Counted from the first letter of the stretch, positions 10,493 through 22,756 are shown. The stretch is 64,000 nucleotides of DNA from Cryptomeria japonica (GCF_030272615.1 NC_081408.1:199373341-199437340), one strand, 5' to 3'. The notes: generated by a model not told the origin, from the sequence alone. Translations and numbers: made by a program.

Positions 10493-11618
10493 TGGGAGTA
10501 TGAAGTCAATCATACTCTTGGTAAAGTACAAAGGGTTCATATTGAAAAAAATTCACCAAGTCATCAAGGAGGCAAGATACACCAAGCCCCTAGTGGACTT
10601 TAGGATCTTACAACTTCAATGATAAGGTAAAAGGGAAGATCATGAGAGAGAGAGAATGAGAGAATCATGACTACCAACTAGTAAGGTTCTCTTACTGTGA
10701 GTCATAAGAAGAAAAATACAAAAAATTACAAAGCAAAAGACAATGTTCGCTAAGTAACTTTAAGTATCAACATATCCAAAAGAGAGAGGATCATTGAGCG
10801 AAGTGTATGCCCACACATTAAAGCGATTGTGTATGCCTTATCGGGAGAAATGAATTTAAGGTAGGATGCACCCGAAAAGACAAGCACATTATCACAACAA
10901 TAAGCCCCCAAGGGAGGACAAATCAAAGGATATTGATCACAAAATATGAGGTGGTTTCGCCTAACTTTGGAGTTAATATGACTTTTATGATAACTCATGT
11001 ATATCATCTATATATATGCATATAATTGTCCTCATACTCCAAAGAAAGGAAAGCATCATGGAAGAAAGGAACATGTGTCTTTTGAGTCAACATGGGAGAG
11101 ACCAAAAGAGATTTAAATGCTTTGCATCATACTCAAGTAGACAACACTAGGGATAACAAATAGAAGAATGGAAATACAAATAGAAGAAAGTCACAAATAA
11201 GAAAGAGAGGAGAGAGAGATAATCTATGGTGCTAATGAAGCTAATCAAGCATGTCATCTGCCCCCCAATATTTCACATCATTGTTTTGGGAAGGTGGAAA
11301 ACACGTAAGAGGAGTGACATCGAGCATAATAGATGGAGCTATCACAAGTTCTAAATACGGACCATGCTCTAATGATGAGTCACTTTGTCTATTACTAGGT
11401 GCTAGGATTAATGCTTTTGAAAATTGTTTAGATAAATCATTGTTGACATCAACATATTCATATTCACTATCTAAAATATTAGGATCAACATTTTCATCAT
11501 TAACAACACTCTCACCTATTTCTTCACTAAGATTAACAAAAATAGGAACTCTAATAGGAATATAACTTGAACCATCATTTGTCTTAAAAATTTTGCATCT
11601 TGGAGAATTAGGTTGAAC
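10493..11618 (-). other. B 3' internal region, no gene seen
   Basis: About 1.1 kb between the end of the B ORF and its PPT. Short AG-rich stretches (gagagagagaatgagag near 10645, gagaggagagagagat near 11205) occur, but no coding frame with family features. In an autonomous gypsy element this interval would carry RT and integrase; neither is detectable. Confidence 0.5.
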
Positions 11619-12110
11619 TTATTGATTACGAAAAGGTTGAGCAAATGGAATTATGTCAAAAGTTGGTGTCTTTGGAGAAGAAGTGGTTTGAGAAGCAAGT
11701 TCATGAGCACGCGCATGACATCTCCATCGACATTCTCTTGTAGAATGACTTCGTTTAGTTTTAGCCAAAGGTTGTGAAGGTTTAGGTTCATTAGGTGTAG
11801 GCTTTTTTGAAGGAAGAATGAATAGGAGAAAGTCTTCTAGGTTGAGCAATAGGAGAGGCTGGTCCCTTCCCTTTGTAAGATGTAGGAGGCAGAACCACAC
11901 CATATAAAAGAGGAATGGGAGGTGTAGGAAGGAGACCAAGTCCATCATGAGGAGGAGGAATAGGTATATCCTTAGGAGGAATGATATGTTTATCCTTAGG
12001 TTGATGCTTAGGAGGAAGAGATTTTCTATCCTTGGGAGGAAGAATAGGCTCATCCTTAGGAGAAGGAATAGATTCTTCCTTAGGAAAAATAATATATCTA
12101 TTAGGAGGAA
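11619..12110 (-). pseudogene. B ORF, proline-rich C-terminal tail
   Basis: Read on the minus strand directly after the protease region (interrupted by A), this encodes repeats of the type PPKD with basic residues (ILPPKDRKSLPPKHQPKDK). It then has a Pro/Ser/Thr/Arg-rich end that stops at about 11619. The frame matches the 39666 side once A and one gaata copy are removed. A one-base shift at the T6 run 11803-11808 produces an early stop at 11791; the downstream frame reads KKPTPNEPKPSQPLAKTKR. Pro-rich linkers after protease are common in non-autonomous gypsy elements; the function is unknown. Confidence 0.6.
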
Positions 12111-12115
12111 GAATA

Positions 12116-13332
12116 TGTTGGCCATTTCATGGAATTGATTATGTGTTGCATTGATGTTTTGTCATTGATGCCAACACTATCTATTTGGATGATTTACCAA
12201 CACCCTTCTGGTCCCTCTAGGTTGAGTTGTTTGTGGTTGATTTGGATCCAAAATGATCTGGTAGGCTCTAGTGTGATTTGATGATGGAATTGGCTTGTTC
12301 ATGAGACCTGTGCTCATATTTAGTAAGTTGGTTTTGGTGTGTTGATCGGATGCTATCATGTTTTCTTAGAAGCTTGGTTTCTGGTTTAGACGAGGGTTTC
12401 ATCGACAAAGATTTTGATGAAGATCTTTGATGAATTGCATAAGTGGTATTGGTGCAGCTTCTGGTGGAGTTTTAGGATGCTAATGGTGATCATGTTTGAG
12501 ACTTGGCAGATGGAGATCATTATTGTAGCGTGTGGACCTATACTAGGTACCAGTTGATCTAGGTTATGGACAAACTTTAATGTAACAAGTGGATTGGACC
12601 TCTCGATGTGTTTCCAGAATGTCTTATGTGTTGGATATTATTTGTTTGGTCTAAGGCCGACATGGTTTGTAATTATGTAATTGGTTTATTATTTGGTGGC
12701 CAACCTAATTGTTTATGGTTGAGGGTTTGTATATATAGATGTAAGATCTCATTTTAGATCATCATGGTTATGTTAGAGGTCATGGTCAAGGGATGTAATG
12801 TGTGAATAATGTAATATCATTCAGGTAGAGGATTTGGTCGATCATTGGAGATCTAATTGGATTTATGTAAGAGGGTTTAGTCCTCTGGTATTGAGTTTAA
12901 CCAGAACTGTACTCAGGCATAGGAGATGTTATCTTTTGCAGTTCAATGCTTCTCTGGATTGTAGTATGGATTTGTATGTAGTTAGTGAGACTCCTTTTGT
13001 GATGAGAATTGCGCTCTAGGTTGTTGGCCTTGCTACAAGTGCAGGCCCCTCAATTCTAATTCACATACTTACTACAAAAGTATTATTTGACTATGGGTAG
13101 GCTTCCCACCATGGTTTTTCCCTTTACCGGGTTTTCCACGTATAAATATTGGTGTCATATGGATGGTATTTATTCTCTGATTATTGTTTATGCTTAATTG
13201 GTTTAACTGTTATTCTGGTATTAATGTTTTGGGTTCCGATATTAAAGTTTTAATTGGTAATGGTTTCGATAATCTGTGACAACTGATTCACCCCCCTCTT
13301 AGTTGTCTTCCGGTTATTTGAACTATCTAACA
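12116..13332 (+). repeat. A 5' LTR
   Basis: 1,217 bp from TGTTGG to CTAACA. It contains ttttgtcattgatgccaac near the start, a TATA-like tatatatag at about 12730, and a 9-bp stem with C-rich loop at 13278-13307 just before the end. It is the undivided version of the split 3' LTR. Confidence 0.93.
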
Positions 13333-13334
13333 AT

Positions 13335-13346
13335 CGGTATTAGAGC
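13335..13346 (+). other. A primer-binding site (decayed)
   Basis: cGGTATtAGAGC differs at two positions from the initiator-Met complement TGGTATCAGAGC seen in H, C and D2. Confidence 0.8.
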
Positions 13347-13390
13347 TTTGGTCCTCTCTGTAGAAATATTAACCAGTTAAGGAAGATCCT

Positions 13391-14560
13391 ATGGCGACTA
13401 ACAGTTCAAGTTCATCCTATTCTTCTGGAGCTATCTTTCAGAGAGATTTTCTAAGGCTTGATGAAACAAACTACACAATATGGAAGAATCAGATGGAGAC
13501 TCATCTGAGATATCTTGGCAAGGAGATTTGAGAGATCACACAAAATGGTGTCACACCTTACAATTAGGGATCTAGAAATCCTCCTCTCGAAAAACTGGAT
13601 AAGGAGCTTGAGAATGATTGTAGAGCAAGAGAAGCCCTCTTGTGTGCACTTTTTGATCAACAAATAATGGGATTGACCGACAAATCATTTGGAAAGGCTA
13701 TATGGGATAAGTTGGAGACTCTTTATGAAGGTGACCCTACAGTGAAGATTGCTAAACTTGATGGTTACCAGGTGAGATATGAAAATATGAAGATGGAAGA
13801 AGATGAAAGGATTACTGCATTCATGGAAAGGGTAAATGACATTGTTATGGGAATTCAATGTTGTGGTGGAACTCTGAGTGAAGATGAAATTATTTCTAAA
13901 TTTCTGAGAGCCCTACCACTAGCTTATAAAATGAAGGCTACCACTATTAATGAGTTGAGAATAATGGCTAATACATCTTTCAATAGAGATACTTTGGTTG
14001 GGAAACTATTTTCTTTTGAGCTTGAAGAATTTGGACCTTTTGGAGCTATGAAAACTGAACCTACTTTTCATGCATCTACATCTGCAACTAGTAAGAAAGA
14101 TTGGAAAGATTTATATGCAAAGGAATTGGAAGATATGAAGAGAGAAGATGATGGAGTTTGAGAAACTTGAAGCACTATTTCCTAGAAGATTACCTAAAAG
14201 ACTGGTAGGAAGTAAGTATGAAGGAAAAGCACCTTTTAAATGTTTTGCATGTAATAATATTGGTCATTTTGCATCTAGATGTCCTGAAAGGAATTCAAGA
14301 TTTGAAGAAAGAGTTAGAAGATCATTTAAGTCTAACCTTGGATATCAGAACAAGTATAAGTACAAGAAAAATAGAGACAAATCATGCTATATAGTGAATG
14401 AGGAAGGCAAAACTGATTCTGATGATGAACTGACAGAAGACTCTACTAGTGGTTTCGGCAATGGAAAGGAATGGGTGTTCCTAGATATCAAGGAAGATGA
14501 TCCGACACTGGAAGAGAATGTACCTGAAGAGAAGGCACTTGCTGCTAAAATTGAAGATAA
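13391..14560 (+). pseudogene. gag: A gag
   Basis: ATG 13391 opens a copia gag: an N-terminal LDETNYTIWKNQMETHLR (the usual LxGxNYxxWKxxM signature), then the capsid-like region (QQIMGLTDKSFGKAIWDKLE, EDERITAFMERVNDIV, GGTLSEDEIISKFLRALP). An intact zinc knuckle CFACNNIGHFASRC follows at about 14240-14281 and binds element RNA. Defects: TGA at 13529-13531 where family members have Trp, TAG at about 13565, and a frameshift at about 14150-14160 that moves the knuckle to another frame. It would have formed the virus-like particle in the cytoplasm. Confidence 0.9.
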
Positions 14561-14807
14561 GGATGAATGGGTAATTGACACCAGTTGTTCACATCATATG
14601 ATTGGAGATAAACTGAAGTTTTTATCTTTGCAAGAATTTGATGGCGGTATAGTTATATTTGGAGATGATAAAGCATGTCTGATCAAAGGAAAAGGAACTA
14701 TATCATTGGATGGTAAGAACAATACTGACAATGTTTATTATGTTGAAGGTTTAAGGCATAATCTTTTGAGTGTAGGACAATTAGTCGATACGGGATTTCA
14801 ATTATAG
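14560..14807 (+). pseudogene. A protease
   Basis: WVIDTSCSHHM sits where copia retropepsins have W(I/V)xDSGCSHHM. The glycine of the D-S/T-G triad is Ser here, which should abolish activity, and C keeps DSG. It is followed by NVYYVEGLRHNLLSVGQL, the conserved end of the domain that leads into the GAG-pre-integrase region. A stop ends the frame at 14805-14807. Confidence 0.85.
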
Positions 14808-15811
14808 TTCAAGGATGAAAATGCAAAATCATTACCAGATCTGGTTTGGAGATTGCAACCGGTACACAAATAAAAGGTAACATATTTCATTTGAACTCCG
14901 GTAAGAAGACATGTTTGATTACACAGATTGAGGAGAGTTGGCTATGGCATAAAAGGCCGTGTCATATGAATTTTGATTGCATTGTGAAGATTAGTTCAAC
15001 TAAGGTAGTTAGGGATATACCTAAGATTATGAAGCCCTATAATCCGGTATGTAAAGAATGTCAAATGGGTAAACAAGTCAGAACCTATTTTAGGAATATA
15101 CAAGATAAATCAAATGATGTTCTTGATCTTATTCATACTGATTTGTGTGACCTTGCTAGTGTTAAAAGTTTTCAAGGTGATAGATATTTCATGGTAATCA
15201 TTGATGATTATTTTAGAATGATGTGGGTTACTTTTCTAAAAGAAAAATCTAAAGTATTTGAAAAGTTTAAAATATTTAAGGCTAGAGTGGAAACCGAGAC
15301 AGGATTGAAGATTAAATGTTTGAGGTCAGATCATGGTGGATAATTCACATCCAGTGAGTTTAATAACTTTTGTGAGAAGCATGGTATAAGAAGACAATTT
15401 TTTGCTCACCGGACACTTCAACAAAATGGAGTTGTGGAAAGGAAGAACAAAACTATCTTGGATACTACTAGAACAATGATGATGGAAAATAGTCTACCTC
15501 ATATCTACTAGAGAGAAGTAGTGAGCACAATGGTTTATACATTCAACATAAAACATATCAAAGAAGAAACCGGTAAAAAACCTTATGAATTATGGTTTGG
15601 CAATACACCTACAATTAAGTATTTCAGAATTTTTGGTAGTAAATGTTATATTAGGAAAGATGATATCATTGGCAAATTTGATCCTAGATTTGATGAAGGC
15701 ATATTTCTTGGTTATTCTAATGAAAGCAAGGCATATAGATGTTATAACAAGAGAATGCAGAGAATTGTGGAGAGTGCTAATGTCAAATTAGATGAGCTGA
15801 ACATAAGTTAA
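14808..15811 (+). pseudogene. A integrase
   Basis: The HHCC zinc finger is seen as LWHKRPCHMNFDC ... VCKECQMGKQVR (about 14940-15080). Catalytic core residues: the first Asp in DLIHTDLCD, the second in CLRSDHGG, and Glu in NGVVERKNKT. The core is followed by the C-terminal GKKPYELWFGNTP and GIFLGYSNESKAYRCYN regions. The protein would insert the cDNA with a 5-bp stagger. Stops at about 15341 (GG-stop in place of GGE) and 15509 (Trp to TAG), and a disturbed stretch before NGVVER, make it inactive. Confidence 0.9.
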
Positions 15812-17481
15812 ATAAAAGTTTATGAGAAGGAATAGACAGTGGAAATGATTATATTTGTACCAGTAGCACCTTTACTAGAATAGAGTGTTGAACCAGTTAC
15901 TCCGGCAGTATTAGAGAATTCTAAAGTGAGTGAAGAACACAAGTTGAACCGGTATCAGTAATTGAGGCATGTAAAGATGAATATTGGCTGAAAGCTATGG
16001 AAGAAGAATTAGATCAAATTGAGAAAAATAACACATGGACTTCGGTTCCCTGGCCTAAAAATAAAAATGTTATTGGAACTAAATGGGTTTTTAGGAATAA
16101 ATTGAATGAGGATGGTCAAGTTATAAGTAATAAGGCTAGATTGGTTTGTAAAGGATATTCTAAGAAGGAAGAAATTGATTACGGAGAAACTTTTGCACTT
16201 ATAGCTAGGATTGAAGCTGTAAGATTATTTCTTGCCTATGATCCTTATAAAAACTATAAGGTTTACCAGATGGATGTTAAATGTGCATTTTTGAATGGGA
16301 ATATTGATGAAGAAGTTTATATTGATCAACCTGATGGTTTTTCACTATTAGATGATACAAATATGGCTTGCAGGTTAAGAAAAGCTTTATATGGATTGAA
16401 ACAAGCTCCTAAAGCTTGGTATGCAAGGTTGGATAAATATATTTTGAAATTTGGTTTTACAAAGGGTAGTGCTGAAAGTAATTTATATTATAAGATTATT
16501 GATGATGATATATTGATTATTGAAGTATTTGTTGATGACATTATTTTTGGAGGTGAAGATAAGTTGTGCATAGAATTTTCTAATAATATGGAGAAAGAAT
16601 TTGAGATGTCTATGATTGGTGAGATGATTTTTTTCTTAGGTTTGCAGATTACTCAGACTGACAAAGGTATTTTTATCTGTCAAAATAAGTATACTAAGGA
16701 ATTGTTGAAGAAATTTGGTATGGGAGATTCTAAACCAGTAAGTACTCCTATGGTTACAAGTGAGAAATTGACAAGAAAATATGTTTCTGCACAGATAAAT
16801 CCTACAAGATACAAATCTATGATTGGAGGTCTGATTTATTTGACTCAGACTAGGCCTGACAATATGAATGTTGTTTGTATTGTTTCAAGATTTCAGAGTG
16901 ATCCTAGAGAAAATCATGAGATTGTGGTGAAAAGTATTTTTAGATACTTACAAGGTACATCAGAATATGGTTTGTGGTACCCTAAGGAAGATAGCTTTAC
17001 TTTATGTGCATATATAGATGCTGATTGGGCTGGAGATGTTGATGACCGAAAAAGTACTTCCGGTGGTGCTTTATTTCTTGGAAAGATTTTGGTTTCATGG
17101 ATCAACAAGAAACATTCATGTACTTCTTTATCTACTACTGAAGCTGAGTATGTTACTGCTGCTACTAACTATACATGAGTTTTATGGATGAAAAAAATGT
17201 TGAAGGATATAAAGGTGGATTGTGATGCACCGATAGTTATTTGCTGTGATAACTCTACTGCTATTGATATATCAAAGAATCTGGTATTTCATTCTAAGAC
17301 AAAACACATATGTATCAAGTACAACTTTTTGAAGGAAAAGGTGGAAGCAAATGAAGTTAGACTAGTTTATGTGAACACTAAGGAGTAGATTGCAGATATT
17401 TTCACTAAACCTTTGCCCAAGGAATCATTTGAGTACCTGAGAGATAGATTGGAAGTTTTTTCTCCTCTGGTAGAGACTTGA
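15812..17481 (+). pseudogene. A reverse transcriptase and RNase H
   Basis: A 393-codon open stretch (15997-17178) carries copia [28 protein letters not shown], the catalytic Asp in [29 protein letters not shown], and the FVDDIIFGG active site. RNase H follows: CAYIDADWAGDVDDRKSTSG, LSTTEAEYVTAATNY, and, after a TGA at 17176 (Trp in C), CCDNSTAIDISKN and IFTKPLP. The frame ends at TGA 17479. Catalytic Asp and Glu residues are present, so this is the best-preserved pol segment of A, although integrase and protease are dead. Confidence 0.93.
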
Positions 17482-17898
17482 TTGATACGGTTTGGCATCA
17501 GTCCGATATACATAATCAGAGATACTATTCATTCCAGTACTGATGTGGGGATGCTACTGCATAGGGGGAGTAGCTAGCTTTGTGATTCATGCTGGCATAT
17601 GGACACTCCAATGAGACATTGTGTGTGATTTAAGGTTTTGTCATTGATGGAAACCTTGCAATCCTATGGCATTGGCAAGACATTATACCGGCAAAGCATT
17701 ACACAGGAAACCTTGCAATCCTATGGCACCGGTAAGATATTATACCAGCAAAGCATTACATAGGCAACCTTGCAATCCTATGGCACCAACAAGACACTAT
17801 ATCGGCAAAGCATTATTCAAGCAAGACAGTGCATCAACATCAGGAAGACCACTCTACACCGGCACCGGCACTGGCACAGAAGAAAAGATGTATACCGG

Positions 17899-19619
17899 TG
17901 TTAGCCCTATATTTTTTATTGTTCCTAAAACCTCATGATTAGCTAAAAATTAGCTATTTTTAATGTTTTAATGCTGAAGTTTTTGTGGCCAAACTCCATA
18001 TCAGCTTTGAGATTTTAATTCTTTAATATTCAAGTTACCCATATGTCCAAATAATTAAATCTCAAGTCTTATGTTTCATATGCCAAAATTATTTTTGCGT
18101 TATGCTCTACTTGGCTCATTTATTCTACGGTTAAAATTTCACAAGAAAAAGAGTTTTCACTAAAAAGTTATGAAAGTTTTTCTATGGAAGCCCAAAGGAA
18201 CGATTATCATTGAACTTGAACCTTGAACCTCCTTAAGTTCAAGCAGTTCAAAAGGTTCAAAAGGTTCAAAGGTTCAACGTGCAACCAAATATGCAAATAA
18301 AGTGATAAATCAAATATAATGTGGGTGCAGTTTGTGTTTTGAACCTTCTGATTGAACCCTGCAGGTTCAAGGTTCAAGCGGTTCAAATTTCGGGTTCATT
18401 GTAATTTTTGGTCTTTGAACTTGAACTTTGAACCTTCTTTGGTTCAAGCCCATAGGTTCAAGCACGCAGGTTCAAGGTTCTATTTCAGAGGTTCAAATTC
18501 AGAGTTCAAAGATTCATCAGATGCAGGTTCAAAGTGTGTGACTTCAAAATTTCAGCAAATTCAAAATCCATTAATATTGGCATGTTTAATGTTTGTAATT
18601 TTCAATGTAATCTTGAACCACGGATTTTCTGAGACAAAAAAAATTAGTCTCGGTGCGGGGGCATAACTTTAAATCTAACCGTTGGATCGTGCTGAAATTT
18701 TAATATGATTTGGAAAACGTAGTTTTCTAAATTCTCACTGGAGCGATCAAAAAAATATTATCTCAGTCAAAAGTTATTTATCTCTGAGTACAGGTCTATC
18801 AAAAAGTTCAAGATAAAAAATTTGAAGCAAAATAAAAAAAAGTTGTCGGAAGAAGAGGATAAAGGAAACGATTAATTAATAATCTTTTCAAGAATCAGTT
18901 ATTGATAACTGATATTCTTAGCTATATATATGTAATGAAAGAAAAGAGAGGGGTTCTGAAACTGTGATTTTGGAAACAATAGAAGAGTTTTTTTTTAGGA
19001 ATTGTGGGAAGTGTAAACGATAGCAGATTGTTTTACTTGTTAATTTCAGTGAAATACTCCATCTTTGAATGGAATGGAATGTCTGATATAACTTTTGAAA
19101 CCTGTGCATTTGAATATATAAAAGATTTCTGTCGGGATATTTATATGTTCATGTATTGGATTCCTTTCTCTGATTTTTATCTAATATCAAGTTTTTGAAT
19201 CAATTTGATGAATGAAATTAGCTGAAAGCATTTGAATATTCTGATTCCCCTTGTCCTGTGAGGCATGAGCGAGTATCAATCAGAGTTCAAATATTTTGAT
19301 CACTTTATATAGGTTAATCATTATTTGAAGTTTAATGTTTTGTTATACGTTCCAATAATCATTGTGAGGCGTTCATTTTGTGTTGACAAGTGAATGTTAA
19401 AGGCTTTCTTTGCTTTCTGGTTAAAAGTGAATTATATGATAAAATTTGGTCAAAATTCATTGTAAATCTTGTAAAGAGGGAGTTTTACCTCTCAATTCAG
19501 AGGAAGATTATCAATTCAATGATAATCTATCCAACTATTGGTGCTCTTTGTCCTTTATCTTGGGCATTTGGAGTTAGTATGTGTATGTATTTGTTGAAGG
19601 ACAAATCTGTTCACTAACA
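17899..19619 (+). mobile_element. G: solo LTR inside E3
   Basis: 1,721 bp from TGTTAGCCC to CACTAACA, with target duplication accgg (17894-17898, 19620-19624). It interrupts the E-type LTR exactly between tataccgg and accggcacag. No PBS, PPT or coding region is present, hence a solo LTR; the strand is assigned only from TG...CA. The family is not recognised and has no other member in the window. It contains the GGTTCAA array at 18208-18555. Confidence 0.85.
18208..18555. repeat. Clustered GGTTCAA / TTGAACC motifs in G
   Basis: Roughly a dozen GGTTCAA and several TTGAAC(C) copies lie within ~350 bp, some back to back (aaggttcaaaggttcaa near 18261, caggttcaaggttcaagcgg at 18363). Spacing is irregular, and direct and inverted copies are mixed. 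Such clusters in an LTR could be transcription-factor sites or a decayed short tandem repeat. Confidence 0.7.
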
Positions 19620-20238
19620 ACCGGCACAGAGGCCGACAAGATTTTTGATATGTAATATTTTGTTTATTATTGTAAGCTGACTTGGCAAATTGTAAAATGA
19701 CTCTTGTATATAAAAGAGATCATTGTAGACATTTGTAGGATATGGATAGGAAGTATAAAGAAAATTATTAGGCAGACCTCATGTGCGAATTATAGGTCAA
19801 GGGTATATGTAAAGAACAAAGCAAGAACCGATACTGAATTTGGCATTGAAGATTCTATTGTAAAGTAGTACAGATCATTGGATTTGCATAATCCTCATTG
19901 TAAGTCAGTGTGACTTCTTATTGAGCAGTGTGTTCTAGGCAGTTGGCCTTCGTGCATGTGCAGGCCCCTATTGTAAGTAATATTCTCTTATTGGCCAGTA
20001 AGTGAATATTGTGGGTCACAAATCCCACCGAGGTTTTTCCCACACCGGGTTTCCTCATTAAACATCTTGTGTTATGGTGTTCTTTTCATGTGGATGTTTT
20101 TGATTCTGTTAATTACATTAATTCTTGCATACCGGTATACTGTTACATTATGTTCTGCATGTTCTGTCTTAAGAAAATTACATTACTAGTCAGATACTGA
20201 TTCACCCCCCCCTCTCAGTATCTGTGGGAACCCTAACA

Positions 20239-20522
20239 ATTCAGTGGTTTATGTTTTTGCTTTGATATTTTTGTTAGATTTTTGGCATTGATGTCAAAGG
20301 GGGAGTGATTGATGTGAAAAGGAAGTGAGAAAGAAAAAGAAAAGAGAGGGAGAAATTCAGAGCTTTATAGAGATATTATTCACAGGGGGAGTTTGGTCTT
20401 TATTTCAGATCTGTATGTGGGAGATTGTTGGTTGGCTTCAATTAGGGGAGACTTGTTTGGCATTTCTTGGTACTTAGATGTTTTTCACATCTAGTGTTGC
20501 TATCAATTCCAAAGGGGGAGAT
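20239..20522 (+). other. A multiple polypurine tracts
   Basis: Boxes of the form agggggag occur at 20294-20305 (within ggcattgatgtcaaaggggg) and 20384-20391, with the terminal PPT ccaaagggggagat at 20509-20522 abutting the 3' LTR. A further box lies at 17563-17570, before E3. Repeated conserved PPTs upstream of the 3' LTR are, from memory, a trait of Sireviruses. Confidence 0.8.
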
Positions 20523-20967
20523 TGTTGACCATTTGGTGGAATTGATTATGTGTTGCATTGATGTTTTGTCATTGATTCCAACAATAGTTGTTTGGATGCT
20601 TTACTGACACCCTTTTGGTCCTTGTAGGTTGAGTGGTTTATAGTTGATTTGGTGATGGAATTGGCTTTTTCATGATACCCATGCTCATATTCAGTAAGTG
20701 GGTTTTGGTCTGGTGATCAGATGCTATCCTATTTTCTTAGAAGCTTGGTTTTTGGTTTCAGCGAGGGTTTCACCGATAAAGATTTTGATAAATATCTTTG
20801 ATGAATTGCATAAGTGATGTTGGTGCAGCTTCTAGTGGAGTTTCGGGATGCTGATGGTGATCATGTTCGAGACTTGGCAGATGGAGATCATTGCTGTAGT
20901 GTGTGGACCTATACTAGGTCCCAGTTGATCTAGGTTATGGACCAACTTTAATATAACATGTGGATTG
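20523..20967 (+). repeat. A 3' LTR, part 1
   Basis: It begins TGTTGACCATTTGG directly after the PPT and aligns to 12116 onward. It stops at gattg, where E1 inserted. Confidence 0.93.
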
Positions 20968-21789
20968 TGTTAGGATTAATGATAGTCCCAAAGATACTGA
21001 GGGGGGGGGGGGTGAATCAGTTAGCAGAATATTTAACCTTATTAAGAACTTTGCATTCAAAAATAGTGTACCGGTAAATAAGAATTAATGCAATAAACAT
21101 GAACAATAAAGACATCATAGAAAATACACCATAACACAAGATGTTTAACGAGGAAACCTAGTGTGGGAAAAACCTCAGTGGGATTCATGACCCACAATAT
21201 TCACTCACTGACCAATGAAAAAATATTACTTACAATGAGGGGCCTACACATGCAGGAAGGCCAACTACCTAGAGCTCACTGCTCAATCTATAAGATAGAA
21301 GTCTCACTGACTTACAAAATAGATTATGAAAATCCAATACAATGTACTGCTTCAAAGTAACATCAACTATGCCAGGTTCAGTACCAGTTTAAGCTCATTC
21401 TATAACCAAAACCTTCGCTGTCAACTATATCTCCTTATATAAAATATTATTCATTCATGCTTCCTTCTACCATACTTCTTACCATACGACTTCTTATACA
21501 AATGACCTATAAGATCTCATACATATATAAGAGTCTTTTACAATATGCCTTGTCAGCTTTATAAAAGATAATTACATTTAAATACAATAAATAAAATTTT
21601 ATTCCCTATTAGCTGGGATGCCGGTATGCATTGTAGCCGCTCCCACTGAAGTGCCTTCCGGTGTATGTAGATGTCTATGCCGATGTCGGTGCCTGCCAGT
21701 GGCTTTACTAGATGAATGCTAGGTGGTTGCCAGAAGGTTGCCATCAATGACAACACCATTATTTCTCATTAGAGTGTAGAATGCCAACA
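20968..21789 (-). repeat. E1 3' LTR
   Basis: 822 bp, + strand tgttaggatt...atgccaaca. The G-run at 20999-21010 is the C-rich loop of the LTR-end hairpin; one stem arm (agatactga) is kept and the other has changed to tcagttagc. Confidence 0.92.
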
Positions 21790-21991
21790 ATCTCCCCCTT
21801 TGGCATTGATGACAACACTCATGAGAAAAATCCAAAAGCTGTTACCAAAAAGTGAAGTCCAAAAATTTACCAAAAATATGTGCTCCCCTGAGCAGATGAT
21901 CTCCTTTGATTAATCATTTTTCTCTATCCACTACTCCCCCTTTGACATCAATGACAAAGGTTGTCAAAAATTGTCAAACGAGTGCAAAATT
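21790..21991 (-). other. E1 polypurine tracts
   Basis: On the + strand atctccccctttggcattg follows the LTR directly. A second box ctccccctttgacatcaatg lies at 21934-21950. These are the complements of the aaagggggag boxes of A and C. Confidence 0.8.
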
Positions 21992-22561
21992 TCACCTCAA
22001 AGTTTGTAACCGGTTGGTTACAATCTGAAATATGTTAGCCAAAACCAAATTTAAACTCTGCATGAATTTGTTGCTCTCGTTCAAGGTTGCCTTTATTTGT
22101 TGGATCATGCCGGTGAGATGATGCATATGCTCCTCTGGTGATCTTTCTCCTTGATGTAATTCCTTAGAGATCTCATTTCTTAGAGAGATAAGATTGTCCA
22201 ACTTGGGACCATGTTTGTACTTAAGCTCTCTGACATTTGCCTTAATCCTTGCCTTTTCTTTCTCAAATTTCTCCAGTTTCTCCTCAAATCCTGCTATTTC
22301 TTGCTCAATAACTAATATAGGTTCAGATGAACCAATTATATTATCAGCTATATCATCTATCACCTTTTGTACTTTGCTTATTTCCTTTTCAATGTCCTTT
22401 GTCAATAGATGTGGTTTGCACCTTTCTCTGTACAACTCCTTGTATTCCAAATATGTAGTATTTAGTACTGGTAAAAGTGTGTTAATATGTTCTGTGCACT
22501 TCTTTATTCTATCCTCAAAGAATTTTTCCTTTTCCTTTTCACTCTTTGAATGTATCCTCAT
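21992..22561 (-). pseudogene. E1 second ORF, C-terminal coiled coil
   Basis: 189 codons open on the minus strand, rich in Glu, Lys and Leu with heptads (EKEKEKFFEDRIKKCTEH, EEKLEKFEKEKARIKANV). It corresponds to E2 at 24427-24119 and beyond (KLYRDTCKTNILTEDL in E2 and ELYRERCKPHLLTKDIEKEI here). It ends shortly before the PPT region. Probably an oligomerisation segment. The upstream part was displaced by E2 and now lies beyond 29470. Confidence 0.7.
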
Positions 22562-22756
22562 TTACCTTATCAACTATTATTACATTGTCGGTAATGAATT
22601 TGGTCAATGTGTCCAACTGACCTAAAGAATCCTTTACATGATCTATATTACATTTTGGTGCAATCATCTTAAGAATTGGTATTGTATCATCAATTTATTT
22701 GTAAGCCAATGCATTACAGTTAGTTATTTTCTTCATAGAGTCCAGGAGTACCTCTG

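Larger units (their letters stand above)
17590..20238 (+). mobile_element. E3: solo LTR of the E family, in A
   Basis: It starts TGCTGGCATATGG, ends CCCTAACA, and has target duplication attca (17585-17589, 20239-20243). Over both flanks of the G insertion it matches the reverse complement of the E1 and E2 LTRs: the start tcattgatggaaacc, then aagtcagtgtgacttctt, then cccaccgaggtttttcccacaccgg, and the end hairpin agatactga/tcagtatct at 20192-20223. No internal region remains, so it is a product of LTR-LTR recombination. Without G it is about 0.92 kb. Confidence 0.92.

Noticed and set aside
12177-12359. Small minus-strand frame in the A 5' LTR and similar frames in other LTRs
   Set aside because: Short, unconserved between LTR copies, with no initiation context.
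17614-20238. E3 starting at TGTGTGATTT near 17614
   Set aside because: No matching duplication there; TGCTGG at 17590 gives attca on both sides and aligns to the E LTR start.
20999-21010. G-run as a stand-alone G-quadruplex
   Set aside because: A single run of G, and the complement of the C-rich loop of the LTR-end hairpin; other copies have shorter runs.
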